From Paragonimus westermani (Eukaryota > Platyhelminthes > Trematoda > Plagiorchiida > Troglotrematidae), in contig QNGE01001029.1 in assembly GCA_008508345.1 (NCBI GenBank), forward strand, positions 119,953-183,952: DNA of 64,000 bases, read 5' to 3'. Numbering within the stretch: the stretch's first letter is position 1; each line of letters opens with the position of its first letter. This document shows positions 1 through 13,435 of the stretch, one piece after another. A model generated the notes under the pieces. It was not told where the DNA came from. It searched no databases and saw only the letters and a list, made by a program, of their open reading frames with translations. The position numbers were made by a program, and so were the translations under genes.

Positions 1-378
1 TACAGTGCGGATCTCAGATCGCTGAAAGAGGTATTGATTCCGCGTGCAATGGAGGGAAGTCCATGTATAATGGTAAACACTCCGTCGACACAAACAGACC
101 GGAAAATCAGGCAGTGGGCATTATTACCATGCCCTTCAAATGTTCGCACATCAGGAGTGTGACGTACAAATTGCCTTAGTGCAAACATTACTTTAGGTAT
201 TAAACTAACCTAAACCTAGTTTGGAAGTGGTATAGAGCGTGCTCTATACGTGCTGGAACCAACGATCACACTAGAAATTTTTTGAAGTTGATTGTCACAC
301 CCTCGTTCAGGGTCTCTGGCTGAATTTTGACATTAGCTTAATTATCACTATCTTAAGAAATTGGATAAATATTTCAGT

Positions 379-537
379 CGGATCCGAAGTGAGGTGTGTG
401 CTGATTGGATGATGGGCTTTAACTGGCTAACCAGAATGGCTCCTCGTTATAAGGAACTAGGGCATTGCGCGATGCCACTCCCAGCCGCACAGATAAACGA
501 ACAAAATAATCTGTTCTTACAACAAGAGCGTATTATG
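379..537 (+). CDS. Possible internal exon, unknown protein
   Basis: An open stretch of about 53 codons lies between an acceptor-like AG (after atatttcag) and a donor-like GAG|GTAATT. The reading is protein-like, with Trp, Met and aromatic residues (WMMGFNWLTRMAPRYKE in the first half) and a Gln/Asn-rich end (QINEQNNLFLQQ). I do not recognise the family. The pyrimidine tract before the acceptor is weak and no partner exon could be assigned. The same frame is open slightly further upstream, so the start is uncertain. A chance open frame is the main alternative. Confidence 0.25.
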
Positions 538-543
538 AGGTAA

Positions 544-3500
544 TTCACGAGATTTTAATCGTTTCATTTGCGAGCAATGATCGAATCAAGCTGTGGCTAG
601 TATCTACCATGTTACCGTTAGGAACCAAACGATGTGAGCGACTACGGCTGATCACGACTTGGTGCCGATTAAGACTATGATATGCCAGGTGAGCCAAGTG
701 GTCAATTTTAAGTGTCTAGAATCCAAAATAACTAGCTTCAACTGAACAAACTGATGAAAGTCCGGCTGTCAATCGCATTCCGTTGATTTTTATGGTCTTG
801 TTCCAGTGATGCTTGGCTAGAATTCAAGCTCATGGAGCCACAACAACCCCAATGTGTGGATATTCTCTCGACGTTTCCTCAGCTGCATGACTACCAACTT
901 ATCATTTTTACAAAACATTCATTCGGTCCGAGCTATCAGGAGTCTGTATGGTCAGGAAATCCATCTGTTTATTATGTTGCGATGGAAGGCTAATTATACC
1001 TCAAACATTTGCAGAGTGCTAACCAGTCCAACTGTGTTTCTGATTGCACAGCAAATATAGTCTGGTAAACGGACATGCACCACATTACTCAACATTAATG
1101 ACTGAGAGACCAGAAGGAACGTAGGATATGTCAAGGTTCCGATGTTTGATTCAGCTAATAAGCATAAAAGTGACAGTGCATAGTATGTTTAGGGTGATTT
1201 ATAACCGGGAGATTAAAGAATACATCATTTATTTTGTATATGCAGTAACTAATTCCTAACTCTACGTAAAACTTTGTGAGGTTTTTGCAGATACTACTGT
1301 ATGTTTGCATGGCACTGTCGCGTACGCTAATGTTGACCTTGACAAAAATGAGTGTGAATGGGCATTGTAAGTTTCCGTCAACAATATGGACAAAAATAAA
1401 CCCCATAATCGTTGTGATCGCGGCTTACCATATAGTTTTATGGTGACAGTACCTCAGGTGTCACGAGAACATTGGTTGAAATTTAAAGTTCAGTCATGCC
1501 AGGGATGTGCACTGCTGACACACTATGGCGACGGAAAAGTTTAAGTCCAGGGTTTTCTTACGAAAGACTAACTAAAACGTTTGTTTCAGTACGGTAGCCA
1601 CAAGCGTACTGAAAACACCTAAGAATTCATGAAATCCCGGTTATTCACGTTATCGACTTGCCAACAGTTAAGTCACTTGTGACACATATACCCTGTGTTT
1701 TCCGGGTATTATAGATATTTTTGTTCACCTGTCAACAAATTGTTTGCTCATATGCGTTTTGCTAACGCCTCAAATAAAAAGCATGCTGCCAAATAAGTTT
1801 GATGATGCTTAATGTGAACATACGATTCGTTATTTTTGCAATAAAATAAGGTCGGATTCGGTAGTGTATTCAACAAAAATCTTTCAAGGTGAAAAACGTT
1901 GAACGGCAACCAAAGAAAAAGCTACGGTGTACCATTGCTATCAAAATGTTGCATGACCTGGTATGGAACTTAGATTAGTACTACTATTTATGAGGTTTTT
2001 CCAGCCTGTTTCCGCAAAGTTGACTAAAAATGAATTTTGGGTTGATAAGCAGCCGTTTACGCATGAATTTTAGCCCAGTGTTTGGGCGCATGTTGTTTGT
2101 AAATTATGTGGGCAGTATGAGGCATGCTCAAACTGCGCAATAATGGTCAGATCTCTTCAACCAACCTAGAACATTCACGAGTGTCGTGGGCAGTTTGCGA
2201 TATCATAGTTTGTTATTTTCCATATAGGTCGCCCACCAATTTATTTAATTAGCGTGTGTAACGAAAAATCTACTCATCTGTAGGTTGGAACTTTCCCACA
2301 TCCAGTGTGTAATTCATGTTTGCAGCAACTGTTCAAAATCAAAGAAAACGCAGGTTGCACCCTTCGATATGCGATGCAGTTCTCCTTCGTGTGTTCTGAT
2401 GCAACAGACTAATGTTGGGCATCCATTCGCAAAATGGCACTCACAACTGTGATAGGATTCTTTTTGTTAATAAATACGCGAAACTGCTAGCGGATGGCGT
2501 TTTCGTTTACACAAGAGCTTAACGTAATGACCTATGTTCACTTTTCCATGAATATGTAGTCAATGTTGAAGTGTTGTATTAAATAAACTATCTGAAAGGG
2601 CACCTTGACGATGATATTTATACATATGATCGTTCATTTTCAATTAATAACGCGAACCAAAAATACAAAGTTTTTAGCACTAAAAAGTTGGAGAAATGAG
2701 CAGTTGCCCCCGACTTCTGTATCGGATACATGTGCGCCAGCCAACATAAAATGGATTGCATCCACGTGATAGAAGTTGTACCCGGTACTGCTGAGAACAA
2801 ATTTACGTCCCAAAGCGCTCTCTGAACAAATGAGCGATGGCAGTTTGACCAAAGCTGCCAAATAATCAGTGCGTGTATACAATATTCGACCGACAAGTTA
2901 GAGTAAACTTTGGCAGCACAAACGACCAAACCTCATATAATATCTAAGCTGCAATCATGTTCAATATGAAAAAAATGGGCCGGAGAACTGCCATTAAACA
3001 AACTTATTGGAACTCATGGTACTTTGACCAATGTTTATTATACTGGAGTGATTTAAATCAATATTAAAAGTTCACATCATTTTTTGTGGCAAACTGAAAA
3101 GTTATAAGTGAAACAATAATTAAAAATAATTCTCTCTTTTCAGCGATACAATGTCGTTTTATTTCGTCTGAACACGTATGAATAAAGCGGCATGTACAGC
3201 AAAGAAAAGTTCGAACACTTTAAATTATAAAAAGCAGAATAAGAAACTGTTACGCAGTTCAAAAATGGATGCTTTTAAATAGAGCACTAATATCTACTTC
3301 AAAGAAGAATGTATCAGATAGGCTTCTTTCTCACAGAGTCGAACAATTTGTAAGTTATTTTTAATGTTCAAAATCGAGAATTCTCAGAAAAACTGCGCAA
3401 GTTGATTTTTGCTTTCAGCTTCAATCTGATTTACATTTTTACCTATTTTACAGATCGAAAAGATTTGAATTTCGGTTGCATCAGCTATTGCTTCTGGTGA

Positions 3501-4168
3501 TAATTTGGCCCACCAGAAAACATGTTCAAATGTAGTTATATATTCAGTGCATGCCTCAGAGTAGTGTTCGAAGATTATCTTAAGACTATGGGTGTTGTGA
3601 GGTGCAGAAAAAGCTTTGGGTTAAATTATCAGTTATCCGGCTTGACTTACACTGGTGGTAAATTAATACATGCTCTCATACATCATAAGCTCATATTCGT
3701 TTTACTTCCGACTGATCTGCCAAATTTAGTCGGCCCTGTTAATGCTGCCCCACGCCAGTGACAGCAGATGATCAGGCGTACGGCGTCGGGTGACTGTGAT
3801 TAGATTTTTACTCGTTCAAGCTAGTCTGTTTATTTGTTTGAACACAATTATCTACTGATCACCACTGCTAACTGTGAGTCCGTACACATCGACCTCTACG
3901 ATTGTGCTGATTAGTATCCGGATGAACGCAAACGGTGCTTTCTCGAAGGAGAATAAGGAATACGAGTGATAGGTTAGCTGATTCTCTCCTCACCAGCTGC
4001 AAGGCCATGACGAAGTCGCAACTGTGCTTGGGTAACTTAATAATAGCCTGTGACCTAAGTTGCGTTGAAGCGTTCTGCAAAGTGTGTTTTCTTGGATGTC
4101 CTCATATACAAGCAACTGTGTAGACTTGGTATGGGTAATTAAATGGCTCTATCATGAAAATTTAAAAG
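544..4168. other. No recognisable feature
   Basis: AT-rich sequence. Open frames of up to about 100 codons exist on both strands (for example 2618-2929 minus and 3522-3761 plus), but they have no known motif, no convincing splice borders and no repeat similarity, and lengths like these are expected by chance here. Confidence 0.5.
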
Positions 4169-4423
4169 ATGGGTTGCTTGAGCAGTCGTGAGGCTCGGGA
4201 TGAGTTCTTACGAATCAAAAGTGGCAGTAACAGTCCAGCCAGTAATGATGAAGGCTCACTCTCAAGAAAACGTTGGCAGACTGTCCCACTTACTATCCGG
4301 GTTACCCCACTGGGCAGTCTGTCCTCTAGATCATTTGGTGGAATTCCTGTAGTACAGCGGACTGGAGGAGTAACCGATTCTGCATATGAAATTTCTGAAC
4401 TCGGTAGAATATACGAGGCGTGA
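4169..4423 (+). CDS. Small protein with N-terminal MGC lipidation-type motif (hypothetical)
   Basis: Complete ATG-to-TGA frame of 84 residues. It starts MGCLSSREA: Gly2 followed by Cys3 and a Ser at position 6 fits the N-myristoylation/palmitoylation signal found on membrane-anchored adaptors. The ATG context is strong (A at -3, G at +4), and an AG lies directly before the ATG, so the true exon could begin there. The rest is Ser/Arg-rich and hydrophilic with no membrane segment, consistent with a cytosolic, membrane-tethered protein. I know no homologue. It could be a single-exon gene, a first exon whose donor lies before the TGA, or a chance frame. The lipidation reading is inference from the N-terminus alone. 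Confidence 0.35.
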   Translation: MGCLSSREARDEFLRIKSGSNSPASNDEGSLSRKRWQTVPLTIRVTPLGSLSSRSFGGIPVVQRTGGVTDSAYEISELGRIYEA

Positions 4424-7400
4424 GATCAAGCATACCCTACTGGCAGCTCCAGTCCCATTCAAGCCACGATCCTTATAATGGCATCTCACTCAAACTAGCA
4501 AAATTGACACATTGATCTGTAATCCTGGAAAGCACTGACAAATATTTCTATCACGGTTGATCCGGCTAGGATGCTTAATACTTTATTTCCTAGGTGCGTG
4601 TTTGGTTGGGAAACAAAACAGATAGCTTGTTTGGCTACTTCCGAAAAAACATTTTCGAAAGCCAACAATTGTATGTTTGTGTCTGTTTGTTTATTGCTGA
4701 TCGTCTACTAGCTTCGACTTTTTTCGTTTGTATTACTAGATTCGTGCAGTGTTCACAGCAAGTGTTTTCCGTATTCAAGTGTCTTCACCTCTTCATGTAC
4801 TCAACAGAAGTACTTCTTTCATAAACACAGAGATGGGAGCAAATGAATGTTATTCACTTTCTAATCAGGTATACGATACAGTCATTCTGATCTAACATCT
4901 GATTACAGTTCACAGTAAACAGCAGCAAATGCGGTAACATTATTTCACATCGTGCTCCTACTCTGCCACGTGGCCGAGTGTACTATTAATTTATCATACT
5001 AACGGGTCAGCATTGTTTATGATCAAAACATCGTACTGTATCGATACATTGAATAAAAACACTCGCGGTTGATATCTGTCTAGAGCTACAAATGTTTGCT
5101 GTGTTTCTTTACATCCAGAAAGCAACTGACTCGTTCTACTGCACGTAAGATGTGTTTCCAGTTGACTGCGTTCAGAATAAAAAGGAAAACGGGTTTATAT
5201 GCTTGAATAAATACCTTTCGTACATATACTGCATTTCTCGGATTACGTTTGAAATGAACTTGCTGATTAAATGCACTTCGTTTCGGATAAAACATGCACA
5301 CAGTCCACGTCCACATATGTAACTGCGCAGGTAGTTAATTTGTTAACGCTTCGCTAGTTTAGCTGGCATAAAAATAATCACTATTCGGAGACGGTTACCA
5401 TGCAGGGGACCACTTACAACTATGATAGGTGGTGTGTGCCCAAACACCATATAGTGGGATTTTCCCTCGGTTCAGAAGTAACGGAATCAAAATTATAACT
5501 GATTTCGGTACTGGAAATCTCCAAATCCGGGACGTTGCATTGGGATAAGAATCATGATGGCCACTGCATGCAAGTGGGTGGTATTGTTTATTGCAGTATA
5601 TTTGTGCCACTCAGGTAGCTGAGCTCATTCATGATGTTGGTAGCCTTTTGCACACAGCAGCTGATTTCTTCCCGGATGGTTATTAACTTCTACGCATATG
5701 CATCATACGTGTAAAAACTTTAAGCTGTCAGTACATACAGATAAGCAATCACTTAGTTGACTAAGTTTATTTGAGCGGTACACACGGCTGCTTGCTTCTC
5801 TGACATTCGCGTAGATTTTCTGGCTAGTCCATTTCAAAGAGAAGCACCAGATTTTAGATCATCAGTTAGATCTTCTCAGCACTATGTACTAGTGTTCCCA
5901 CCGGGAATCGCAATGCGATACAGGTCCTAACTGCAAACTACTACAACCATCTGTGAGTGGTGTCCGTGCCATATCAACCAAATGGCCAACTACACATCCG
6001 CAATCGATACTTTGTTTAACAAATATAACAGCATCTGTAATTTCGTCGTGACTGATAATTCGCAATCGGCTGGTTGTCAGTTGAATTTAGTGAAACATTT
6101 GCTTTGCCTCGCTTGGGGATCACGGTATTCTACTAAAATTAACTCGGAGTAAAGTTTGTTGCTGAATCCCCGTGTATGATAGATTGTTCGGCCATAATCT
6201 TAGGTAAACACAGCTGACCGACTATATATGGGCAGGTATATGAATTAGTGAAGAGCTCTGGTAGAAAAAAACAAGTACAGAAACAACTTCTTCGTTTTAA
6301 GAAATGTTTGCTGAAACGTCTACCTGTACGCAAGAACTCGAGGTACTTCCTAAAATCGTATCGGTAGTAGCAAATGAGACAGTTGTGGCTGAAAACTACG
6401 AAATTTCTGTATTTGTGTTTAAAAGAATTATACATGAAGCAGCGCAACTGTTGGTCAACTGTTAATGTGGTAGACATTTAATTCCCTACAGAATCGAATA
6501 AGCCCTCAAGACGTCACATCTTCTTAGGAACATAACTGATTTCACGAATTTATCCGTGTGATACTCCAGTGAACATGGTTTTAAAACGAGTGGTTGAAAT
6601 GACGCAAAAAGCAGCAATGACTTATTTAATTAATCCGCTCGGCTGAAAGCAGAAAGTCAGGCGTTGACTAAATAATCTACCGGTCACCTGACAATTCAAG
6701 TAACAATCTGCCACACTATTTAGGACACCAGGGTAGGGGTTTTGGATGGTAGTCAGTCAGGTCACTAGCAACAGTGACTCTGCTGGTTGGGGTACCACTT
6801 CTACTGCACATGTATATCCATCACAAACTACTAAGACGCTTGGTATCACATCTGAAGTTCTACAGCGCTATAGGTCCAGCTGACCTCCTATCGTTTATTT
6901 ACAGGGACGACACTCAGACCTCTTGAAAGAGTTAGTGACATTACTCCTGAAACTCTTTACGAGGCGCTTCCCAAACAATGGGATAGCTAAGATTATTCAT
7001 GAATTCATAAAAGGTTTACAGAATCCTGTGTTAATCAGGGGCTACGTCAAAACTCGTTACAATTGTGCTTCATAGACCGATCCGCTGGCAACCTGTAAGA
7101 TATCAAGCTGGGTTTTTACTTACCACAGCTACACTGATCACATCATTTCACCTCACTAGACATTTGCAGATCATCAGTCTTACTACAGGCTGGAACTTTC
7201 TATCTATGGAATAATCCTTGGGCAGTTCTATTTCCCTGATAAGTCCAAGCTTTTGGCTTACCAAACAAAGTGTATGCCGGCGGTGGAGGTTCATTTTCTC
7301 GATTCAGTCTATATCTTGACGTATAAAACGGCAATTTATTGTCATACTTCAGTATCTCGAGCGGAGTACAATGTTGCTGTCCAATATTTCACTTATATTC

Positions 7401-8462
7401 AATCGGGCAATGCCATACAAAGGGTTCAGACTGACCGCAAATTGGGAGTTGTTTCGTCAACTATGTTTAAGGGAGATTGATAATTAAACTATATAGATAT
7501 TACTGCCTCAAACTTTGATGCCTATGGAGAGGTCACACAGGTTGGAGGTTTTAGCAGATTCTCATGGTACACGTCCATGTATACGGTCACCAAAACAACT
7601 GCACAAACATTACTCAAGGCGGACAGCTGAACATGAAACAGCTCCTTCATTTATGAAATTATCAATTTTGCACCCTTTGAGGTAGCTTTTCATTCGTCGT
7701 CTTAGTTCACCTAAAAAGGACCTGAGCATAAGATATGTCCATATAGTTTATCTACTTATACAGATACATGCTCCACCAAGTCAGTGCGCAGCAGGTTAGC
7801 ATGATATTTTTACCATCTTTGTGGGTGACAGGAGTTTCACAGCGGCAATAACGCTGTCCGCTGACGTTTTTAGTGCGGCGATGCTTCACCCTAACACGAA
7901 GGGCAAAACGCTGGTCATGCGGGCCTCGCTGACTTAGGTGTACTCTGAGTACGATAATCCAACGTTCTATACATCGTATTGTGTCTGGGTGTTTCAGGTT
8001 AACTTGGAACTAAAATGTTTGTAGTCATCATACGAGCTAGGTTGGTGGCACTGAAAGTTTATCGTGAAAGCACGCTTCAATATGGCGATCGTTTGGCTCC
8101 GCAAGAGTACAAGCGTTATTAGGTAGTAGCATTATGGTGTATCATTAACGTGTCAGTCAATATTCTTCCAACGGTGGGCTACACTTCGTTTCAATCACAT
8201 TCTCTTCTTCAACCTGTTTGTTTTGTGCAACTTTTGCATGTTTGCCGTTGAGCCTTCTTTAAGTCATCTTTGTTGACGATTTTTCCGAATACATATGGAC
8301 AATTAATAATATACAAACATCGAATAAACTGGTAAAAGCGATTCAGACAGTATGTTAAATACAACTTACGTTCAACCGCAACATCCACACTCAAAAGAGA
8401 AATCACAACTAGTCTCACTGGAAAAGAGGTGATCGACCGGAGCGCAGCACGTTTATCTCAGT
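4424..8462. other. No recognisable feature
   Basis: Intergenic or intronic AT-rich DNA. Open frames at 6139-6477 (minus) and 7253-7480 (plus) carry no family signature and no supporting splice sites. Confidence 0.45.
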
Positions 8463-8522
8463 CAGGATTCGAACCCCGGCCTTAATGCCTATGAAGTAAT
8501 CGTGTTGACCGTTGTGCCCATT
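8463..8522 (-). repeat. tRNA-like (SINE-type) sequence with A and B boxes
   Basis: On the minus strand, TGGGCACAACGG (8509-8520) resembles a pol III A box and GGTTCGAATCC (8465-8475) is an exact B box, at the spacing of a tRNA. The flanks do not form an acceptor stem and the anticodon arm does not pair well, so this is not a working tRNA gene. A similar sequence lies at 50104-50172, which suggests a tRNA-derived SINE family or old tRNA pseudogenes. Confidence 0.4.
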
Positions 8523-9779
8523 ATCTTAATGTAAACATGACTGAACTGCCATAACGGTACTCGTTAGCCACATTCACCACTGACTGCTGCTTGATATGAT
8601 TGAATGTTTAAATATGATTATCATTTTGTATCCACCATAAAGTCGGTGGCTCCATAGACACATCACCGGGAGTTAAAACACCGTCAAAGTATGGCGGTGC
8701 GTGGTTAGCTCTACAAATAGAAGAACTCGGTCCTAAAGATCAGTTTCCGAAGAAGACGGGCTAACAATCCTATCATTATTCTAAACATATCATTAGTAAT
8801 TTGATAATTAAATTTTAGGCAAATAAGCCAACCGTTTGATTTTAACGATCACTTTAGGAAATAAGGTCATCTACTGCAAGATAGTTAGATGTTCAGTGCC
8901 TGACCGAATTTGACATCCCCGGCAATTCGCTTCGAAAGGCAGCTTCCTTTGTTTAACTCATGATTAAGTTTTCATGGGTTTCCAGCTTCAGTGAACAACC
9001 AAGCAGTTATTTCCACAGCATCCAGTAAAACCGTTTTGCCAAAAACTGGCAAATGGTAACGAATAATTGATCTTGTTAGGTTCTTCCCACAGTGAAAACC
9101 GGAAACTAATTTCGGTTGGGGGAAAATTTTTCTGTCAATTCAATACACTGGAAAAGCATCTCATTCATATTAAATAGACCTTTCCTTGTGAATTCATCTT
9201 TGGATATTTGACGTGTTCGAACATGTTTCACAACTAGCTGTTTTTATGAATCAGCTATCAAGCGTAACGGGTGAAAGACAAAGAATCAATACTATTTGAG
9301 GGATTCGAACCACGAAAGCCTCAGCCCAGATTCACCACGGATCTTCACAAGTACATATTCAACGTATCTTCTTTCATAATAAATCATTTGCAAGCTGAGG
9401 TGTCATTACTCAGTTCTACACTTCATGAAGAGCAGTTTAAATATCCACTAACCTAGTTTTATATTCTTAACCCCACCTTTGTCTCAACAAACGGTGCTAA
9501 GACATTATGTCCGGTCCATTAACGTCAACAGTACCATAACGTAATGATTGACAATCAACAATTAATTGCAAAACAAGGCAGGGAAACTGGCAGACTTTTA
9601 GTAAGGAACAATGGTTTAGTAGTATCCTGTCGAGACAAAGATGCCGGCTGAATTATAACGGCTCGTTTTGACTAGACGTTCAAACTGGGCCATATTTTAT
9701 CGGGTTCCCGAAAACTCCAAGGCCGCACCGAATAGAAATATGAAATGGACGAGAAAACAGCTTCATTAACTTAACGGCT

Positions 9780-10560
9780 ACTAACCGTTGCACTCACAAG
9801 CCACAACATGTAATCAAATATTTTTCAAAAGGCGTTTTGACGATACATTCATAATTTCTGACTCAGTTTTCCATCCAGTGGTTACCTTGCAAAATTTAGT
9901 ATGTCATCCTGTCAATAAATTTATTCACGAACTAGAAAAGATTGCATTTCTGAATGTTATACTACAACGACAGGATAATGAGATGTTAGACAGAAGCATA
10001 TACCGCAAGACCACTTAGGATGGCCAGCATAAAAATTTCATAAACACAAACGTGATTCAACAACTTGTGCAGCACACCGGGCAAGTGCAATCTATGTCTC
10101 ATATAATCTCGAACAATAATTGAATATAACCTCCAGAGTATTACCGGAAGACGGTCCTTCAAGAACTCATTAATTGATGAATAAAACAAGATAAGTTCCC
10201 ACATAAGCTTCTTACGGCTCCAAAATGTCTGTCTCTCTCACAAACTTCTTTAAAGCAGTCAGGGAGTGAAATAGTACATCTGCCAAAATGCACAGAAAAT
10301 GGCAGCAGCTTTTTTGTGCTCATCTACAAAACTAAGCTAGCTACTGTTTACTGGGTCGAGGATAAATTACATGATCAGTCCAAACTGTTTCGTCTAAATC
10401 AGTTTACATACACTAGTAGTGCCAGATCTATTGAGCACACTGTGAGGAGATATTCCAATAACAACACTGAGCATAACCTAAAATCCTTCAGTAAAAACAT
10501 TGTCACATCTGTCATCTACATGACTGGAGTATATCATAGAGAATGGAGACATTAACACCG
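9780..10560 (+). mobile_element. Decayed Penelope-like element: RT tail plus GIY-YIG region
   Basis: The 5' part (about 9800-10018) keeps the end of a PLE reverse transcriptase: a degraded catalytic block RRFDDTFII where [YF]VDD is expected, then a block ending LNVILQRQDNE and SIYRKTT, matching the PLE pattern of (F/L)LDVL(M/L)xRxxNG followed by VYRKxT. Downstream, about 10395-10520 carries the pattern of the GIY-YIG endonuclease linker, with FTYTSSARSIEHTVRR and a later TEHN, where family members have FxCxCxxxYIGRTxRR and EH. The Cys ligands and the YIG are lost, stops interrupt the link, and no ATG is meaningful. It differs from the PLEs at 17 and 47 kb, so it belongs to another lineage. 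Assignment is by motif order, not alignment. Confidence 0.6.
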
Positions 10561-11224
10561 AAGTCTAGTAAAAGCCACAAGAAAGTGCTCTTTACTGTGA
10601 CACAAGCGATCAGCATCCGCACTCTAACAGCAGAACTGTGTAAACAAGGAAAACGAAAAACTTACAGTTGCCGTGACTACAGTTACGTTGATGCGCCGAC
10701 ATAAAAAGTAATCCCCACTCCTTATTTTGAGAAACTTTATTTCTTATATCCTTACACTGCTAGTATCCTTTTGAAATGTTACAGTAATCAGTATATCAAC
10801 TCGCCTGCGCTATCATCGTTCCGTTTTGTTATTCAAATTCTCGTTAATTTTCTGCAAGCTTGTGCGGTTGACCTGTGTATTATTTCACCGCTCTTCAATA
10901 TTTTATTGTTCATCGTTTCTGTTGTGCTCGTCCATAATAGGCCCACATTTGGTCAAACGAGATTAAACGCATCTCTTCATGTGTTAACGCCCAGAAAAGG
11001 GTTGCTGTGGTTTGTGTGATGCGTGAAGTATCCTAGTGGACCGGGGTTACGTAAACCAATAACCACTTTTTCTCAGCCGACAGAACTGTTTTCGGAAAAT
11101 TCCCGCACCAGATCAGTAGTAATTCGTCAAATCAAGTGACGGGATGGAAGTTTGTAGCTCAAGATTAGAATGGGGCGTGCCGTTTGATCTAAAAACTGAT
11201 AGGTCCAACAATACTGCCTTATCT

Positions 11225-11390
11225 TTGATCTATTTAGTCGATTGTTCCTGTAGCTCAACATCTGTTGGTCACACCACTAGGCGTTTACCGGAGGGAATTC
11301 GTGAAATCCATCCGGGATGACTTCGCTTCGGAGCAACAAACAACAGTAACTCATCCATCCTGGCCCACCTGATCGGTTGTGACCTACGCA
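11225..11390 (+). mobile_element. Isolated PLE GIY-YIG endonuclease fragment
   Basis: One frame reads YLVDCSCSSTSVGHTTRRL, then REIHPG, an in-frame TGA, LRFGATNNSN, and SSILAHLIGC. This is the PLE endonuclease order: a GIY-like hydrophobic strand, the CxC linker ligands, a (Y)(I/V)GxTxRRL strand, an E(H)xP helix, and the S(S)I..HL...GH segment. The Tyr of YIG is Ser, the EH is EI, and the TGA sits where Trp is usual. No RT is found upstream within reach. It may be the tail of an independent insertion or a displaced part of the 9.8 kb element. Confidence 0.6.
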
Positions 11391-13200
11391 GAAAAAACAA
11401 AAACGTTTCACATCATCTGCCATGCTCTAACCACCACGTCGCGAAAGGTCATGTGGCGCATCTTGCCTATGGACAGAACAATCGCAATTCGATTTGTGGG
11501 ATCGACAACAGGTCGTTCAAACCTTGAGATGATTGTAGCTCAGCAATTACACCCAGCCCATGGGACAATTCGACCTCGTGGCTCCAACTCACGTTATTTA
11601 ACACTGACTCTTCAAGACCTACCTCGTTTGTGGACGCTACCAAAATGAACTGGTTTTTGTGTTTTACACAATCACCTTGCCCACGTACTGTCCATTTCCG
11701 ATAACTTTCCTTTTTCTTACTTAATCGGATATATAGCCGTACCGGCCTAAGATGAGAATCCATCTGAAACAGTTCTACTTGCTGAAAAATAAGATTAGTC
11801 TCCTTGATTACAACGGAGATTTTCAAGTAAATGTAGATAATTTGGAAACAGATTTAGAAGTTGTGATACCAAAGGAATATGTTGGGTTGGGTGTCCTTTG
11901 TGCATTCCTATAGACTGGCAAGGATCAACATAAAATGATACGCTTCACTTTGTAACAGGTTTTCTGCATCAGATATCAAACAGCCTACTGATGTTGAGGT
12001 AATATGAAACAAACAAGAGTAATTTATTTTTTGGATGTAACTCAGTAACTAGGCGGCCGATGTCAAAACATACATGACAGCAAATGACAAACTTTCTTTA
12101 TTGTACCGATGTTAAACATTTTCTGCACTGAATATATGAACTATAATTCACCAGCTATCTTTGTTCTGAGTTGGCAGTCCAACTGTGGCTTCATAGTTAT
12201 CGGAGAACTGACAGAAGAACTTGAAACCACAACTACACCCTCGAGTTTTAATTTGTGCTTGAAAAGGTTTCATTGATAAGGTAACTATTGCTCACGCATT
12301 ACATTCCAAAGAGTGACGCCAAACCTCAGAATTCACCACGAACATTTTCGGATCAACCATGCTATTACATTCACAACCGTTTCAATCCTCGCGCGCCAGG
12401 GGAAAGTGTGTATCCAAACACTTCTTTGATCTTGGTCATATCCCATTATCTACAAAAGTTTCTGCAAATAGAAACTGAGAAACGGGTTACACGATTTTTC
12501 ACTGGCCAGCTTGTGCATTTAGTTTATGGTGACTAATATATATACATATATATTGATTGTTTCCGCCCTGTCGCGAAGTAATCTGACTAGAAATATTGGG
12601 GTTAGAAAGCAAAAATTACGGGTGTTCTTCCTTAATTAATTTTCCAATCAACCATCGGTTTTGCGTTAGTCTATTATAAACGGGTTCTTCTATGACCATC
12701 GCCACGAACCATTTTTTATCACGTTCGGCCCAAAGTGGTACTGATTTCCAACAAAACGGAAATTTCGAAGTCCGGTTGCGTCATGCCAAGTCAATACTTC
12801 AGTTTTGTGTACCACGTGATATGCACTCTCAGCCTTTTACACCCACAAACATCGTCAGCAAATTGAGATCAATTAACTAAGTTTGCATGAGTCTTAAAAT
12901 GAAATTTTGCAAACAGTCACAGTCGGTGACAGTTGTGTAGAAGTCAAGCTGATTAGGGAGTAAGTGTAGATCAATGTGACCGAGGATGTGTTGAATCCGA
13001 GCTTATTCGGCATTCCGCCTCACAATCTATCAACCCAATTGTTGCGACAAGTGTAAACTCATAACATGAATTATGTCTATCCTGCCATACCGAACCGATA
13101 TCAGTCTTGATGATAAATGAATGGTACAAACTTTGAAGTATCAAACATCTGTTGTGATTGTTCAGTCTCCACGATCAAAAGTAATGATTAGGTGTGACTA
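11391..13200. other. No recognisable feature; short AT palindrome
   Basis: Open frames on both strands at 11379-11826 overlap each other and show no motif. A near-palindromic AT run lies at 12535-12554. Nothing else is recognised. Confidence 0.4.
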
Positions 13201-13213
13201 AAACAGAAGGTAG

Positions 13214-13435
13214 GTGAGGATACATGATTGGTACCCGGTAAGTGTCATTGCCATCGTTGGGTTTAGAGGGCTCAAATTCGGTGCAAAATCAACCCGTCGT
13301 TACGTGATCGCCATGTTAAATGCAGAAAACAAAGCAGGCGTCGTGACTATGCTTGAGAGTTTCGTCGAATATGCTTATTCTGATCGATTGCCCAATTCGC
13401 ACGAGGTGCCCAGTCTTGCTGATTCAGCATAATGT
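13214..13435 (+). pseudogene. BTB/POZ-like fragment (kelch-type), possibly a pseudogene
   Basis: A 72-codon open frame without an ATG ends with a segment that fits the second half of a BTB domain. GVVTMLESFVEYAYSDRLP (about residues 42-60) matches the usual LExLVEFAYTGRL helix and strand, and HEVPSLADSA matches ENVQxLLxAA. The first half (VGFRGLKFGAKS.RRYVIAML) is in the right place for VGxxxFxAHRxVLAxxSxYFxAM, but the His and the Ser-Pro are missing and the segment is shorter than normal. The frame stops where the LLQL helix should follow, and another frame continues. A donor-like GGTAAGTG lies inside at about 13239. BTB proteins are usually Cullin-3 adaptors. Either a decayed copy or one exon of a divergent gene is possible. 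Confidence 0.35.
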
